Positions 31,224 to 40,583 of a stretch of 64,000 nt of DNA are shown here, one piece after another; positions within the stretch are counted from its first letter, which is position 1; each line of letters starts with the position of its first letter. The stretch is from Limnephilus marmoratus (lineage: Eukaryota > Arthropoda > Insecta > Trichoptera > Limnephilidae). The notes beneath the pieces are model-generated. The model had not been told where the DNA came from and searched no databases. It was given only the letters and a program-made list of their open reading frames with translations. The stretch is taken from NCBI GenBank assembly GCA_917880885.1, contig OU862919.1:12914001-12978000 (forward strand), given 5' to 3'. The translations under genes and the position numbers were made by a program.

Positions 31224-31856
31224 CACGGACATATGAATATATCTGGACCTGCCCTAAGTGATAAAAACGTATTATTTCCCCCTCCCCATGGCGCCGGCTG
31301 TAGCTCCTCCTTGGAACCGGCTCGCTCCATGGGGAGGGGATATAGCCTCGCTTGAATCTAAAATGTGTGACGTCATCATTCTTGCCGTGAACAGCGAGAA
31401 GCTGACATCCATACATTTAACGAAATAACGGCAGCTTGTGCTATACAATATATCTACGTATCAATGTGTACATAGCGAATTTGGGCGGTACTCCAATGTG
31501 CTCGTCGCTGGTTACAGGGGTAAGTAAATTATGAAACATTTGTAAAAGTGTTTTAACTAAACACGGAAACAAAATATTGATATGTGTATTGGCGCGAGTC
31601 TTTTTGGGGCGAGCATTTGGCCTTAGCAAATATGTTTTGAACGTGGCAAGCAATTCGCGCTCCCATGTAAAAAGGACTATTCATTCAAAGCAGATTTTGC
31701 TTTTAAGAACTAAATGGTGATATTGTAATGCGAGATGCCTATATACTGTCAGATTGATTGTTCAACGAATGACAGTCATCTTTCCCCTCTTCGCTCTCCA
31801 TAGTTTGGTTTTACCCCTCATCTGTAATTGCTTGTCTATCCATTTGGATGTCTATG
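31224..31856. mobile_element. P-type MITE, 633 bp, 8-bp TSD
   Basis: Exact TSD AATATACA at 31216-31223 and 31857-31864. Left end CACGGACATATGAATATATC, right end TTGGATGTCTATG. Body aligns with 25405-26023; the region of the THAP-like ATG has lost a few bases (GGCAGCTTGTGCTATAC), so no start remains. Confidence 0.85.
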
Positions 31857-31864
31857 AATATACA

Positions 31865-32328
31865 TTATTTTGCAACAGAGAAACCATGATTGAAATAAAT
31901 AATATTTGAAGTGCAGTTTAGACCAATTTTCAACACTTTTGGTGACTCATTAATTTAATATTTATCTTGTGATAACATTGGACAATTTTCAAGAACCTTA
32001 TCACAACGTTATCAAAATTAAATATTTGATTAAGGTGTGTAAATGAGAAACAGAATTACTGAAATGAAAACTTCAAAGCAAGATTGTAAAGAAACAATTT
32101 TAAGCAAATAAATTTACTCGTCGTTTAATTTTTGAAGTAAAACTTCTTTATGCACGCTTAACTTGGGGAGTAAGCTGGTGAATGCGTGACGAGAGCGTTA
32201 CGAAAAGTGTGATCGGGCGAGGCGAACGGAAGTTGAGGGGGAGATATAAGTTAGCAAAGTTTTACTTCAGTCGTGTGGTCGAAAGCACAACAAGTTTGTT
32301 TTTTTTCAGTTCAGGGTGTAACAGCTTG
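31865..32328. other. Non-coding stretch, no gene seen
   Basis: AT-rich with a GC-richer block at 32160-32240. No supportable feature. Confidence 0.4.
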
Positions 32329-32330
32329 TA

Positions 32331-33274
32331 GAGTCTGTCAAATAAGAGTAGAAAAAATAAAAACTGGAACTACGAAAATTGTAGGCTGACAACACCAATT
32401 TACCTGTCATATATTCTTTTGAAGTGCAATAACACTGATGATACAGAACACTGTATACACATTTAAAATTACTTTTTTTTTGTTCTTAAAAAAAATCGAA
32501 GAAGCACTTTTGTTAAGTTACCTACTTAATGACATACATTTGATTGAATTGTGTTTTACAAAGTGATTGGTTTTCATTTAAATAACATAAATTTGAATTA
32601 AACAGTAGGTAGAAAGGAAGAATCATTAGCGGTGAGTTTAGTTACACTACATTTAGATCTGAATGAGTTAAATATATTCAGATCTAAAATTAGAGACATG
32701 ATCTTTTTTTTACATTTAAATAATTAATAAGGAAAATAATTTCCCTCAGGGCCTATGTCATCTGGGATGCTGTGTGGAGTCTGAAGCCTGGACAACGCTA
32801 GTAAGTACTTAAGGGAACGTACCCATACTACGTGACCAACTTTTTGCAATTTTTAACCCCCCCCCCCCCCCCGGTGACCAAAATCCTAAGCAACCCGCCG
32901 CTCATTTGTATGGAGCGTGACATTTTGAAGACCCCCCCCCTAAACGTGTCACGTAGTATGGGTACGTTCCCTAAGCTAATATTAAATAAATGTGAGCAGT
33001 GAACAATTTCTAAAGTGTGCTTTATGTTTTATTACAAAATCGTTATTCTTCATTATGTGAACACACAATTGCAAAGATGTAATAACAATATACTTATATG
33101 CAATTCAAATTTTGAGATCAGTGGAATAAATTTTTTTTTTTCACTTTTTTATGCCTTTTTAATTTTTAATAAAAATGTTGCTTACACAGTTTTAGATTAT
33201 AACCATGATTATATTTTTAGTATTGCCATTTGTACAACAGTGGCGCCCTCCTGTGTTTTCTATTTGACAGACTG
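32331..33274. mobile_element. Tc1/mariner-type MITE, family G, copy 2, with two insertions
   Basis: TA-flanked (32329-32330, 33275-33276), termini GAGTCTGTCAAATAAGAGTA and inverted CAGTCTGTCAAATAG. Compared with copy 1 it is enlarged by a family B piece (about 32705-32785) and by the family C MITE at 32813-32971. Confidence 0.8.
32813..32971. mobile_element. PIF-like MITE, family C, copy 3
   Basis: TAA duplications at 32810-32812 and 32972-32974; termini GGGAACGTACCCATACTACG and CGTAGTATGGGTACGTTCCC are perfect inverted repeats. C-runs at 32857-32873 and 32932-32940. Inserted in the family G copy. Confidence 0.9.
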
Positions 33275-33281
33275 TACCCGT

Positions 33282-33640
33282 AGGATTTTAACAAGCGACT
33301 CCTGAGCATATTTTGAGTAAAAAATGTAGACATCATTTTGCTGTCCAATGATATCTTTAATTAAAAAAAAAAAATGTCACCACTGATACGCGAGGCGAAG
33401 GGATCGTGTAATTTGCGCTCTCTCTCCTCTGTTACCGTGCTGCTAGAACGAGACGGAGTGCGCATCACTTGACCCACATCGCACATCACTATCTGAACCC
33501 AAATACTCAGTTGAGGCGTGTGATGGGAAACATTTTTTTTTTGTTTTTAATTGAAAAAAATATCATCGACTGCAAAATTACATCTACCTACGTTTTTACT
33601 CCAAGTAAGCTCGTAAATCGGTGGTTAAAATCCTCCGGTT
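33282..33640. mobile_element. MITE, family F, copy 2
   Basis: Left GGATTTTAACAAGCGACTCC and TTTTGAGTAAAAAATGTAGA; right, inverted, GGATTTTAACCACCGATTTA and GGAGTAAAAACGTAG. Lies directly after the family G copy. Confidence 0.65.
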
Positions 33641-33808
33641 GAGTACTGTTACAAACAGAATTTAAAAGCAGTTTTTGAATGAGAAAAATAATATTTTAAT
33701 GCAATCAAACAAATTTCTTGGATATCATTATTTTGTGGTCCTAATTTATAACTATAAAATTGGACTTCATTCATGAAATACAATAAAATAAAAGGAGTTT
33801 TTACATAC

Positions 33809-33892
33809 CTTTAATGGTCTGGTGATTGTGACAGTCTCAATCATAGTAGTGGGCGCCATTGTGAAAAATCACCGCCAGAACAAAAATAAACC
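33809..33892 (-). CDS. Probable first coding exon of an unidentified gene
   Basis: On the minus strand an acceptor TGTTATTTCAG ends at 33893. It is followed by a short 5'UTR, ATG at 33859 in the context CACAATGG, 17 codons (MAPTTMIETVTITRPLK) and a donor AAG|GTATGT whose GT is at 33808-33807. Both splice sites are good and the codons look protein-like (Thr-rich N-terminus). The next exon should lie below 33807 on the same strand; none could be recognised among the surrounding transposons. Function unknown. Confidence 0.5.
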
Positions 33893-34341
33893 TGAAATAA
33901 CATTATTTGGTTAAAAATAAATACATAATAAGAAGCCGCCGCTACCCGAATTTCTACCGATTTCTTACCCCCCCCCCCCTTAAACATTTGAAGTTTTTAA
34001 GCTCTTAAAAAATATATGTTATTTTTTTAGATAATATCTATACTTTTCCCCATGCCGAAACACAAAATTATATGAAATTCCCTCGATAGAAAAAATCGCA
34101 AAGTATGCTCCGAAAATTATTATTCTCATGTCTGATTCAGTTATTTCTTATCGGTAGTTTCTTTAAATGCTGTTTTAGACATCTCCCAAGAGATTTTTTC
34201 TCTATTTTAAACGAGTCGTGTTTTATTAAACTTTTCACATTTTTTTACAGCATTCTGTATTATGCGCTTTAATGAATTTTGTGGCCATATAAAATACTAT
34301 TTCAACTTCCAACCCTATTCCTAATATCACACACGGCTATA
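33893..34341. other. Upstream region of the minus-strand exon
   Basis: AT-rich. Possible 5' intron or promoter of the exon at 33809-33892. A C-run is at 33968-33979. No gene seen. Confidence 0.35.
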
Positions 34342-34447
34342 AAAGATCATTTGTCTTGGCGATTTCGGCATATCACTCGCCGTACATTCCCAATGGGAAT
34401 ATGTGGCGAGCGGTATGCTGAAATAGGCCAAGCAGATGATCTTTTTA
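34342..34447. repeat. Fold-back hairpin, family D, copy 2
   Basis: Arms AAAAGATCAT.TGTCTTGGC and the complement, enclosing inner arms GATTTCGGCATATCACTCGC / GCGAGCGGTATGCTGAAAT with loop TCCCAATGGGA. The inner arms match the inner arms of the 17235-17344 hairpin; the outer arms differ. Confidence 0.75.
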
Positions 34448-34499
34448 CAGCTAAGTGCATTCGTCGTTTGAACCCCCTATTTTTTGTAAACTCTTTGTT

Positions 34500-34612
34500 T
34501 TTCTGTAAACCCACCTGCAGAATTTTTTTATTATTTTTGTTTCTTGTATTTTTATTTTATTTTCTCAAGTACCTACTACCTACATGTGAAAGCCCTCTGG
34601 GCGTTAAATAAA
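34500..34612 (+). mobile_element. LINE 3' tail fragment
   Basis: The end GTGAAAGCCCTCTGGGCGTT followed by AAATAAAATAAT matches the 3' end of the LINE fragment at 58470-58496 (AAAAGCCCAATGGGCGTTT, AAATAAATAAAT). Only the tail is present. Confidence 0.5.
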
Positions 34613-34760
34613 ATAATAATGTTTCTGGGAGTTGTCAACAAAGTTTTAGTAAAACAAAGCTTTCTTTTGGTACAATCAGAATAAGAACAAAATATCGAAC
34701 AAATTATAATCTAAACGAAAATATGAAAGATAATAAGACATAGAAAATAAAAAAGATAAC

Positions 34761-34836
34761 GGTCGCAACTGGCACTCGAACCCGGAACCTCTTGTCTTAC
34801 TTGGACAAACGCCTTTCCAATTTGGCTACTTAGATC
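34761..34836 (-). pseudogene. Degenerate tRNA-Thr-like sequence (loop reads AGT)
   Basis: On the minus strand GTAGCCAAATTGGAAAGGC (D arm), GTTTGTC-CAAGTAA-GACAA (anticodon arm) and CCGGG-TTCGAGT-GCCAG (T arm) are visible. The acceptor stem pairs poorly. It resembles the 23.4-23.9 kb tRNA-like units and may belong to the same tRNA-derived repeat. Confidence 0.5.
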
Positions 34837-34996
34837 TCTTATTTTAACGTCATTTTTGTCAATCTCAAATTTCAGAATTAACAATATTATCTTGGACAAA
34901 TTTTCCATATCATTGGCAACTACCTAGGTATTTCTTTGGTGTTTGTAATCTGGATAGTGTCTCGCATAAATATATCCGATTTTATTTATATGAAAT

Positions 34997-35476
34997 TGGT
35001 GACCGACCGAAGGTTCGGTTTCGGCAAGTTTCGACAAAAAATCTAGTTTCAGTTTCGGCATCAGTTTCAGTTTGGGCAGAAAATCTGAACCTTCGGATAC
35101 ACCGAAAATCTGCGTTCGTGAATTATCGCGCGTTGTTCTGCTGACTTCGGGTGAGTTCGTGGCTCGTGTGTCACCCGCCATCATCAGCTGACAATTTTTT
35201 GTTTCAAGAAGTAGTTAACATGTTTGTTAATTTTTATAATTTTTTGTTTGTTTTGTAGCAGTAATATCAAAAAAAATTATTTTTTCACATATTTTAATTA
35301 ACGTTTTATATAATTTAACACTTGTTAACCGTCTGTATAAGAGTAAAAAATAAGCCAAATTTCAAATAATATATTTTTAACTTGCCTAAAAAAGTTTCGG
35401 TTTCGGTTTCGGCCGAAACTGAGAGAGATACCGAAGATTCGGTTTCGGTGGAAATTCCTGTTTCGGTCGGACACTA
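34997..35476. mobile_element. hAT-type MITE built of TTTCGG motifs
   Basis: Termini TGGTGACCGACCGAAGG and (inverted) TAGTGTCCGACCGAAACAGG. Flanks TATGAAAT (34989-34996) and TATGGAAT (35477-35484) are a near-perfect 8-bp TSD. Both ends carry repeated CGGTTTCGG motifs. Confidence 0.65.
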
Positions 35477-35642
35477 TATGGAATACCTACGAAAAGTCTA
35501 AATAATGAATATTCAATTTTTATTAGAAGAACCCCATTTTTAAAGTTTATTCCCATCAACATAATATACTTACTATATCATTGAAGAATTTTTTTTTACA
35601 TTAGTTTTTGAAAAATATTTTACAATAATACGCAAATATCTA

Positions 35643-36034
35643 TCTATATAAATAAAAACGAATCGCCGAAATGTATGTACGCGCATAACTTCCGAACGAC
35701 TGCATCAAATTGTATAATTCTTTTTTGTTGTGTTCGTTATTATCAGGACAAGGTTTGTATAAAACTTCTGGTGAGCTCTGGCATTATAAAATTTGTATAA
35801 AAAAATTGCAACTTGGCATTTGTATAAAAAAATTGGCACGCGAGCTGTTTGAAAACTAAATCCACCGGGAAAGGGGGGTGTGGAGTGGGGAGAGGGAAGG
35901 TGGAGGAGGCGGAGTGGGAACACGCGGGAGAGGAAGTGGAGGTGGAAGGAGAACGGGACGAATGGGAAAGGACACGCAGGGAGAAACTATTTCTTTATTA
36001 AATGGCATAGCAACGCATGCCGGGAACCAGCTAG
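35643..36034 (+). mobile_element. Non-autonomous Helitron, 392 bp
   Basis: Begins TCTATATAAATAAAAACGAA after an A and ends CTAG before a T, the A/T target of Helitrons. The 3' hairpin is GGCAT-agcaacgc-ATGCC followed by GGGAACCAGCTAG. The purine-rich central part (35870-35985) explains overlapping ORFs on both strands. Confidence 0.75.
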
Positions 36035-36054
36035 TTATTTTATAAAAGAACATA

Positions 36055-36725
36055 CAGTTTGTCAAATAAGAGTAGAAAATATATGAGGACGCCACTGTTG
36101 ATCAAATGGCAATACTCAACACATAACTCATGGTGTTAAAGTAAAGCTGTGTAACCTACATTTTTATAAAAAATTAAAAAGGCATAATAGTGGAAAAAAT
36201 ATTTTTTCATTGCAGTATAGATACCCGCCGATCTCTAAATTAGAATTGCATATAGGTATATTATTATTATACCTTTGAAATTTTCTGTTAACATAATGAA
36301 GAATAACTATAATGTAATAAAATATAAAGCACAGTTTAGAAATTGCTCATATTTATTTAATACTAGATAAAGTACCTAGCGTTGCCTGGGCTTTAGATCA
36401 TGTTTATAATTTTAGATCTGAATATATTTAACTCATTCAGATCTAAAAGTAGTATAACTAAACTCACCATTAGTGATTCTTCCTTTCTATCTATTGTTAA
36501 ATTCAAATTTATGTTAAATTAAATTAAAGCAAATCGCTTTATAAATCACCTTTTAATCAAATTTATGTCATGAAGAAAAAATGTTTTTTAAATTGTGGTT
36601 TACTGTGTTCTATACATTCAGTGTCATTGCACTTCAAAAACATATTTGACAGTTAAATTGGTGTTGCCAGTCTACAAATTTAGTAGTTCCAGTTTTTATA
36701 TTTTCTACTCTTTTTTGACAGACTA
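36055..36725 (-). mobile_element. Tc1/mariner-type MITE, family G, copy 3
   Basis: TA-flanked (36053-36054, 36726-36727); inverted relative to copy 1, termini CAGTTTGTCAAATAAGAGTA and, inverted, TAGTCTGTCAAAAAAGAGTA. It is the cleanest copy (671 bp). Confidence 0.85.
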
Positions 36726-36887
36726 TATTTTTAGTGAAGTACTTATGTAGCCAATATGTAGTAGGTAGGTACATATTGTTATTATGAGAATTGATTTAAT
36801 TAATGTGTTCAAATGAACAAGCGAATGAGACTAGAATACCTACCTACATACTATATCGAGTATTGTAAACATGAATTATTTAATTTA

Positions 36888-37040
36888 GAGAACGTACCCA
36901 TACTACGTGACACGTTTAGGGGGGGGGTGTCTTCAAAATGTCACGCTTGGTACAAATGAGCGGCCGCGGGCTTAGGTTTTTAGTCACCGGGGGGGGGTTA
37001 AAAATTGCAAAAAGTTGGTCACGTAGTATGGGTACGTTCA
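36888..37040. mobile_element. PIF-like MITE, family C, copy 4
   Basis: Internal sequence and G-runs as in the other family C copies; termini GAGAACGTACCCATACTACG and CGTAGTATGGGTACGTTC. A clear TAA duplication is not visible, so the ends may be eroded. Confidence 0.75.
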
Positions 37041-37461
37041 GAGAGTTCATAATTATTCAAACCTACCTATATTACTTAGATACCTACGCTATATTGAAAA
37101 AAATTCACAATAGAAAACATTCAGAAACAATACAGAAGAAAATGGGAAGAATTACGTAAACAATACTATAATAAGTAGGTACCTAGATAAGTAGATAAGT
37201 TTCAAGATAAAGAATTGTAAAATTCATTGATAACTAGGTAGGTACCTACGCTATATTAAGATTAATTTACTGAATTTGATTACAGTTCAACATTCAGTGC
37301 CGTGTATTGATTGATGTGCCCTAGAGGTGATTTTATAAATCATCTAATTATTATTAAAGAAAACCGAAAAATATTTGTAAAAAATTTATTCATTTATTTA
37401 TATAGGATAGTTCAATAAACAGCCAAACAACATATTGGATACTTACAAAATATCATAATTA
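37041..37461. other. Non-coding stretch, no gene seen
   Basis: AT-rich with several TAGGTAGGTACCTA-type repeats. No supportable gene. Confidence 0.4.
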
Positions 37462-38576
37462 GGGTGACCGGACAATTCAGAATGAAATCAACTCCGAAAC
37501 TCCTTTGAAAAGTCAAGAAAAAGTTATGAAAAAAAAATTGGTTAAATAGGTTAGGTACGTTGTTCGGGATATCGCTCACTCCTTTCAACAACGTCATATA
37601 TCAAAAATCGTCAATTTTGAGTTATGCATGTTTTCGGAATGCCCATAAAAAGTACTATATCCCTGCAAAAGTGGCGTATTTTTAACTTAATATTTAGCCG
37701 CTAGAAGGCAGAAAGTGTTGTTTCCGCATTTTGAAGAAATTCTAGATTTTTCTTTTCAAGCCTGTCACAAGTTAGTTGTCGTTGACCTATTGAGCAGGAA
37801 GGTCCGTGTCGCTTAGTGAAATGGTGTACTATTTCGTCAGAAAACAGTATTGCTACAAGGTGAGAGCATTTTTTATTCTTAGTTTTTTTTATCAAAAATG
37901 CAGTATTTTGTTTAATGTCAGTATTGTAAGGAAAATAAGTAGCGTCCTATCATGGTTTATGTTGATTTTTGACGTTCTTGCACTGTAAAAGCGTGACACC
38001 GATTGTACTATTTTAACTTATGACACTATTGTCAATAAAACTTTCTTCCCCACACAATGCGGATTTGAACCAATTTGTTTTATGACATTCTTCCAAAGAA
38101 AATTTGGCCGTTATTAGGAAAATGTGCAGTTTCATTTAGGAATCTGTCATTATTGTCAATAAAACAATCTACTGTTTGTAAGTTGTCACATATTCCAGCA
38201 TGCGTTCCTTTGTCACAAATACTTCTTCTATTTATTTGTAATTTACGATTATCTTTCCAGATTGATCATGACTTCTCGAGGGAAAAAGTTGAAAAACTTA
38301 TGTTTATCTAGAAATTCAACCGAATTTTTATTTATTATTCTGAGTCCTGTTAAAAAAGGTAAACGAAAAAGGAATGAATCCAACATGAAGAGAAACATAC
38401 TGAAAGCAGCTAGAAATAGTGGAAAAACGTACGAGAGTCATTAAAAAAAAAACAGTGAAAGAAGCAAGAAAAATTTTCTGATAAAAGGAAGAGTATTTTC
38501 TCATAAGAAGCAATTACTTTGTGGTTAGACATTATATTATAAAAAATAAAACAACACTTTGTATTTAACCACGAAT

Positions 38577-38636
38577 TTATTATTTATATATCTACCGGTT
38601 TCGCTTCGACCAAGCTTCCTCAGGATAAAATAATAA
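38577..38636 (-). ncRNA. Hammerhead ribozyme, minus-strand copy
   Basis: The reverse complement of this segment repeats the plus-strand motif of 38641-38700 (CTGAGGA, stem II, GAAACCGGTA) without a visible change. Confidence 0.7.
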
Positions 38637-38640
38637 CTGT

Positions 38641-38700
38641 TATTATTTTATCCTGAGGAAGCTTGGTCGAAGCGAAACCGGTAGATATATAAATAATAAA
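38641..38700 (+). ncRNA. Hammerhead ribozyme, type I, very short stem III
   Basis: Stem I pairs TTATTATTTTATC with GATATATAAATAATAA. Core CTGAGGA is at 38653-38659, stem II AGCTT-GGTCG-AAGC at 38660-38673, GAAA at 38674-38677, stem III ACC/GGT with no loop, and cleavage triplet GTA ending at 38683. All core nucleotides fit the consensus (CUGANGA, GAAA, NUH). Such loopless stem III forms are known from Penelope-like elements and retrozymes and are thought to work as dimers. Confidence 0.75.
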
Positions 38701-40583
38701 TTCGTGGTTAAATACAAAGTGTTGTTTTATTTTTTATAATATAAAGAGTATTTTCGATGCGTATTGGAACTTGGGGGACATAGCTAAACAAAGAGAGTTT
38801 ATTCATAACTGCACAACTGAAATTAAACCTTATTATTGTTACGTGCGCGAAGGTGGAAAAAGGCCACGAAGGAATTATAATACTGCATTATTTTTTTAAT
38901 CTTGGTGACAGACGTATTCGTATTTGTAAGTTTCTAAAAATCACTCTAGATATTAATGACCGCCCTATTTGTCTTTGAAAAGAAAGATAAACTTGCAGGC
39001 GCCATGATGGCCGATGATAAAAGAGGAAAGCACGGTAATCATCCCAAGACGGATGAAACTGTTAGTAATAGAGTTACAAACCATATCAACAGAGTTCCTA
39101 AAATTGAGACTCATTATACACCCAAAAACACCACGAAACACTACATTGAAGGGGGCAGAAATATATCTGACATTTACAACGATTACGTGAGTGACTGCAA
39201 AAGAGATAAAATTACCTTCTGTAACTTCAATTACCTCTATAATATTTTCGCTAATGACTTCAAGTTTTTTCCAGCCTATAAAAGATCAGTGCGAAACATG
39301 TGTTGCTTTTGAGAATGGATCAGAAATAGATAAAATTAACATTACACGTAATTTTTTAATCAAAGGCCATACACAAAATGAAGGAGATTCCGTTCATTTA
39401 TTGATTGAACGGAAAATGAAACAAGAACTCAAAAGTGGGCCAATTTTTACGCCTGAAGGTCTCATTTCATTGATCAGAATAGCAAAAAGAACGGGTCAAC
39501 CATTTTCTGTAAATGAACTTTCCTATGAAGACTTCTTTGATTTAAAACTTTTGGCCTCTGATGTTGGCCCTCTGCGTATCCTAAAAAATAAGTAAAACCA
39601 ACCTGTTAATTTTAAAGAGTTCAAAGAGATTCTCCAAGTTAGTTTTTTTATAAACTTTCTTATGGAGAATCAGACTTTATGAAGGCCATAATTATAAGGA
39701 AACCCAAGTCAAGTAATAATATCCCGTTAAAACTTATCTTCGTCCAAAACCCTAAAATTTCTGAGGACAAAAAGAATGACCTAATGCGACTTATTGAAAA
39801 AAATTTAATACCAAAAGTTTACAAAACTTTCTATAAAAATCTTTAAATTAATACAGCAACTGTGCCTTTAGTGTTATAAAAAAACAGTATTATTCATTGG
39901 TTTATTTCTTGTTACTTTTATATTATTATGCTTTGTATCTTTGTATGTATGTATTATCCATGTACGAACATTGTAATTGTTCCCGACTACTTTTCGGAAT
40001 TTGTCTGAGAATATAAAATTATATTTCCTCTATCTGTGTTTTATACTAACAACTAAATTCCTGTGCCTTTTCCACACCCATTTTTTTATTCAAACTGAAA
40101 GATGTAAAGTAGTAATCTAAATTAGGTATAAATGCCTGTTTGGAAAAAAATACCTTAATATAGATATTTCAATTTCAGACTTCCGAATTCTATCTGTTTT
40201 AGTGAAAACAACGCCATATTTTGACATACTCTAGGCACCGTCAATGGAATTTTGAACAAGAATGTCATAAATCAAAAGGTATTGTTTTAAAATTTAAAAA
40301 AATATACTTAATATTATTCAAACAGAGAAAAAACTTCAGGTTTTATCTAAGAAGATCTGTTGCATAATACAAAGTACAATAGATGGCTTGATATTTATTT
40401 TTAATACATTTTATTCTATTTTTAAACTTTAAAAACGCTCTCCTGAAAAATCACGTTTTTTGATATATGACGTTGTTGAAAGGAGTGAGCGATATGGGCT
40501 ATTTTAAAATTATTTTTTCATAGCTTTTAGAGTTTTCAAAGATGTGTTGAGTTGACTTGATTCTGAGTTGGCATGGACCCCAG

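Larger units (their letters stand above)
38501..38743. mobile_element. Fold-back element with intact hammerhead core on both strands, 12-bp TSD
   Basis: Exact 12-bp direct repeats AAGAGTATTTTC (38489-38500 and 38744-38755). Near-perfect inverted arms of about 105 bp centre on 38638. Each arm encodes a hammerhead: plus strand 38641-38700, minus strand 38577-38636. It interrupts the family E transposase frame, which resumes right after the second repeat, a direct demonstration of insertion. Confidence 0.8.
38262..39595 (+). pseudogene. Decayed transposase-like protein of the family E element
   Basis: Several frames give an ordered set of blocks: KKGKRKRNESNMKRNILKAA (38355 on), GDIAKQREFIHNC (about 38773), IKPYYCYVREGGKRPRR (about 38820), DKRGKHGNHPKTDETV (39019 on), IETHYTPKNTTKHYIEGGRN, DQCETCVAFENGSE (about 39287) and NFLIKGHTQNEGDSVHLLIE (about 39354). 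I recall similar block order in many uncharacterised arthropod transposon proteins; the GHTQNEGDSVH-x3-E block probably belongs to the catalytic core. Frame changes, stops (near 38895 and 38977), and a fold-back insertion at 38501-38743 break it. The 134-codon frame 39191-39595 is its longest open piece. Confidence 0.65.
37462..40583. mobile_element. 3.1-kb DNA transposon, family E, long inverted termini
   Basis: The left end (37462-37625) and right end (40440-40583) are inverted repeats of roughly 140 bp. Shared blocks include GATATCGCTCACTCCTTTCA, ACAACGTCATATATCAAAAA and GAATGAAATCAACTC / GAATCAAGTCAACTC. The interior carries a decayed transposase-like ORF set. A shorter copy of the same termini lies at 25150-26243. 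TSD and superfamily were not established. Confidence 0.7.

Noticed and set aside
35705..36095. Proline-rich and Arg/Gly-rich ORFs on opposite strands
   Set aside because: Both come from the purine-rich interior of a Helitron; no start context or homology supports either.
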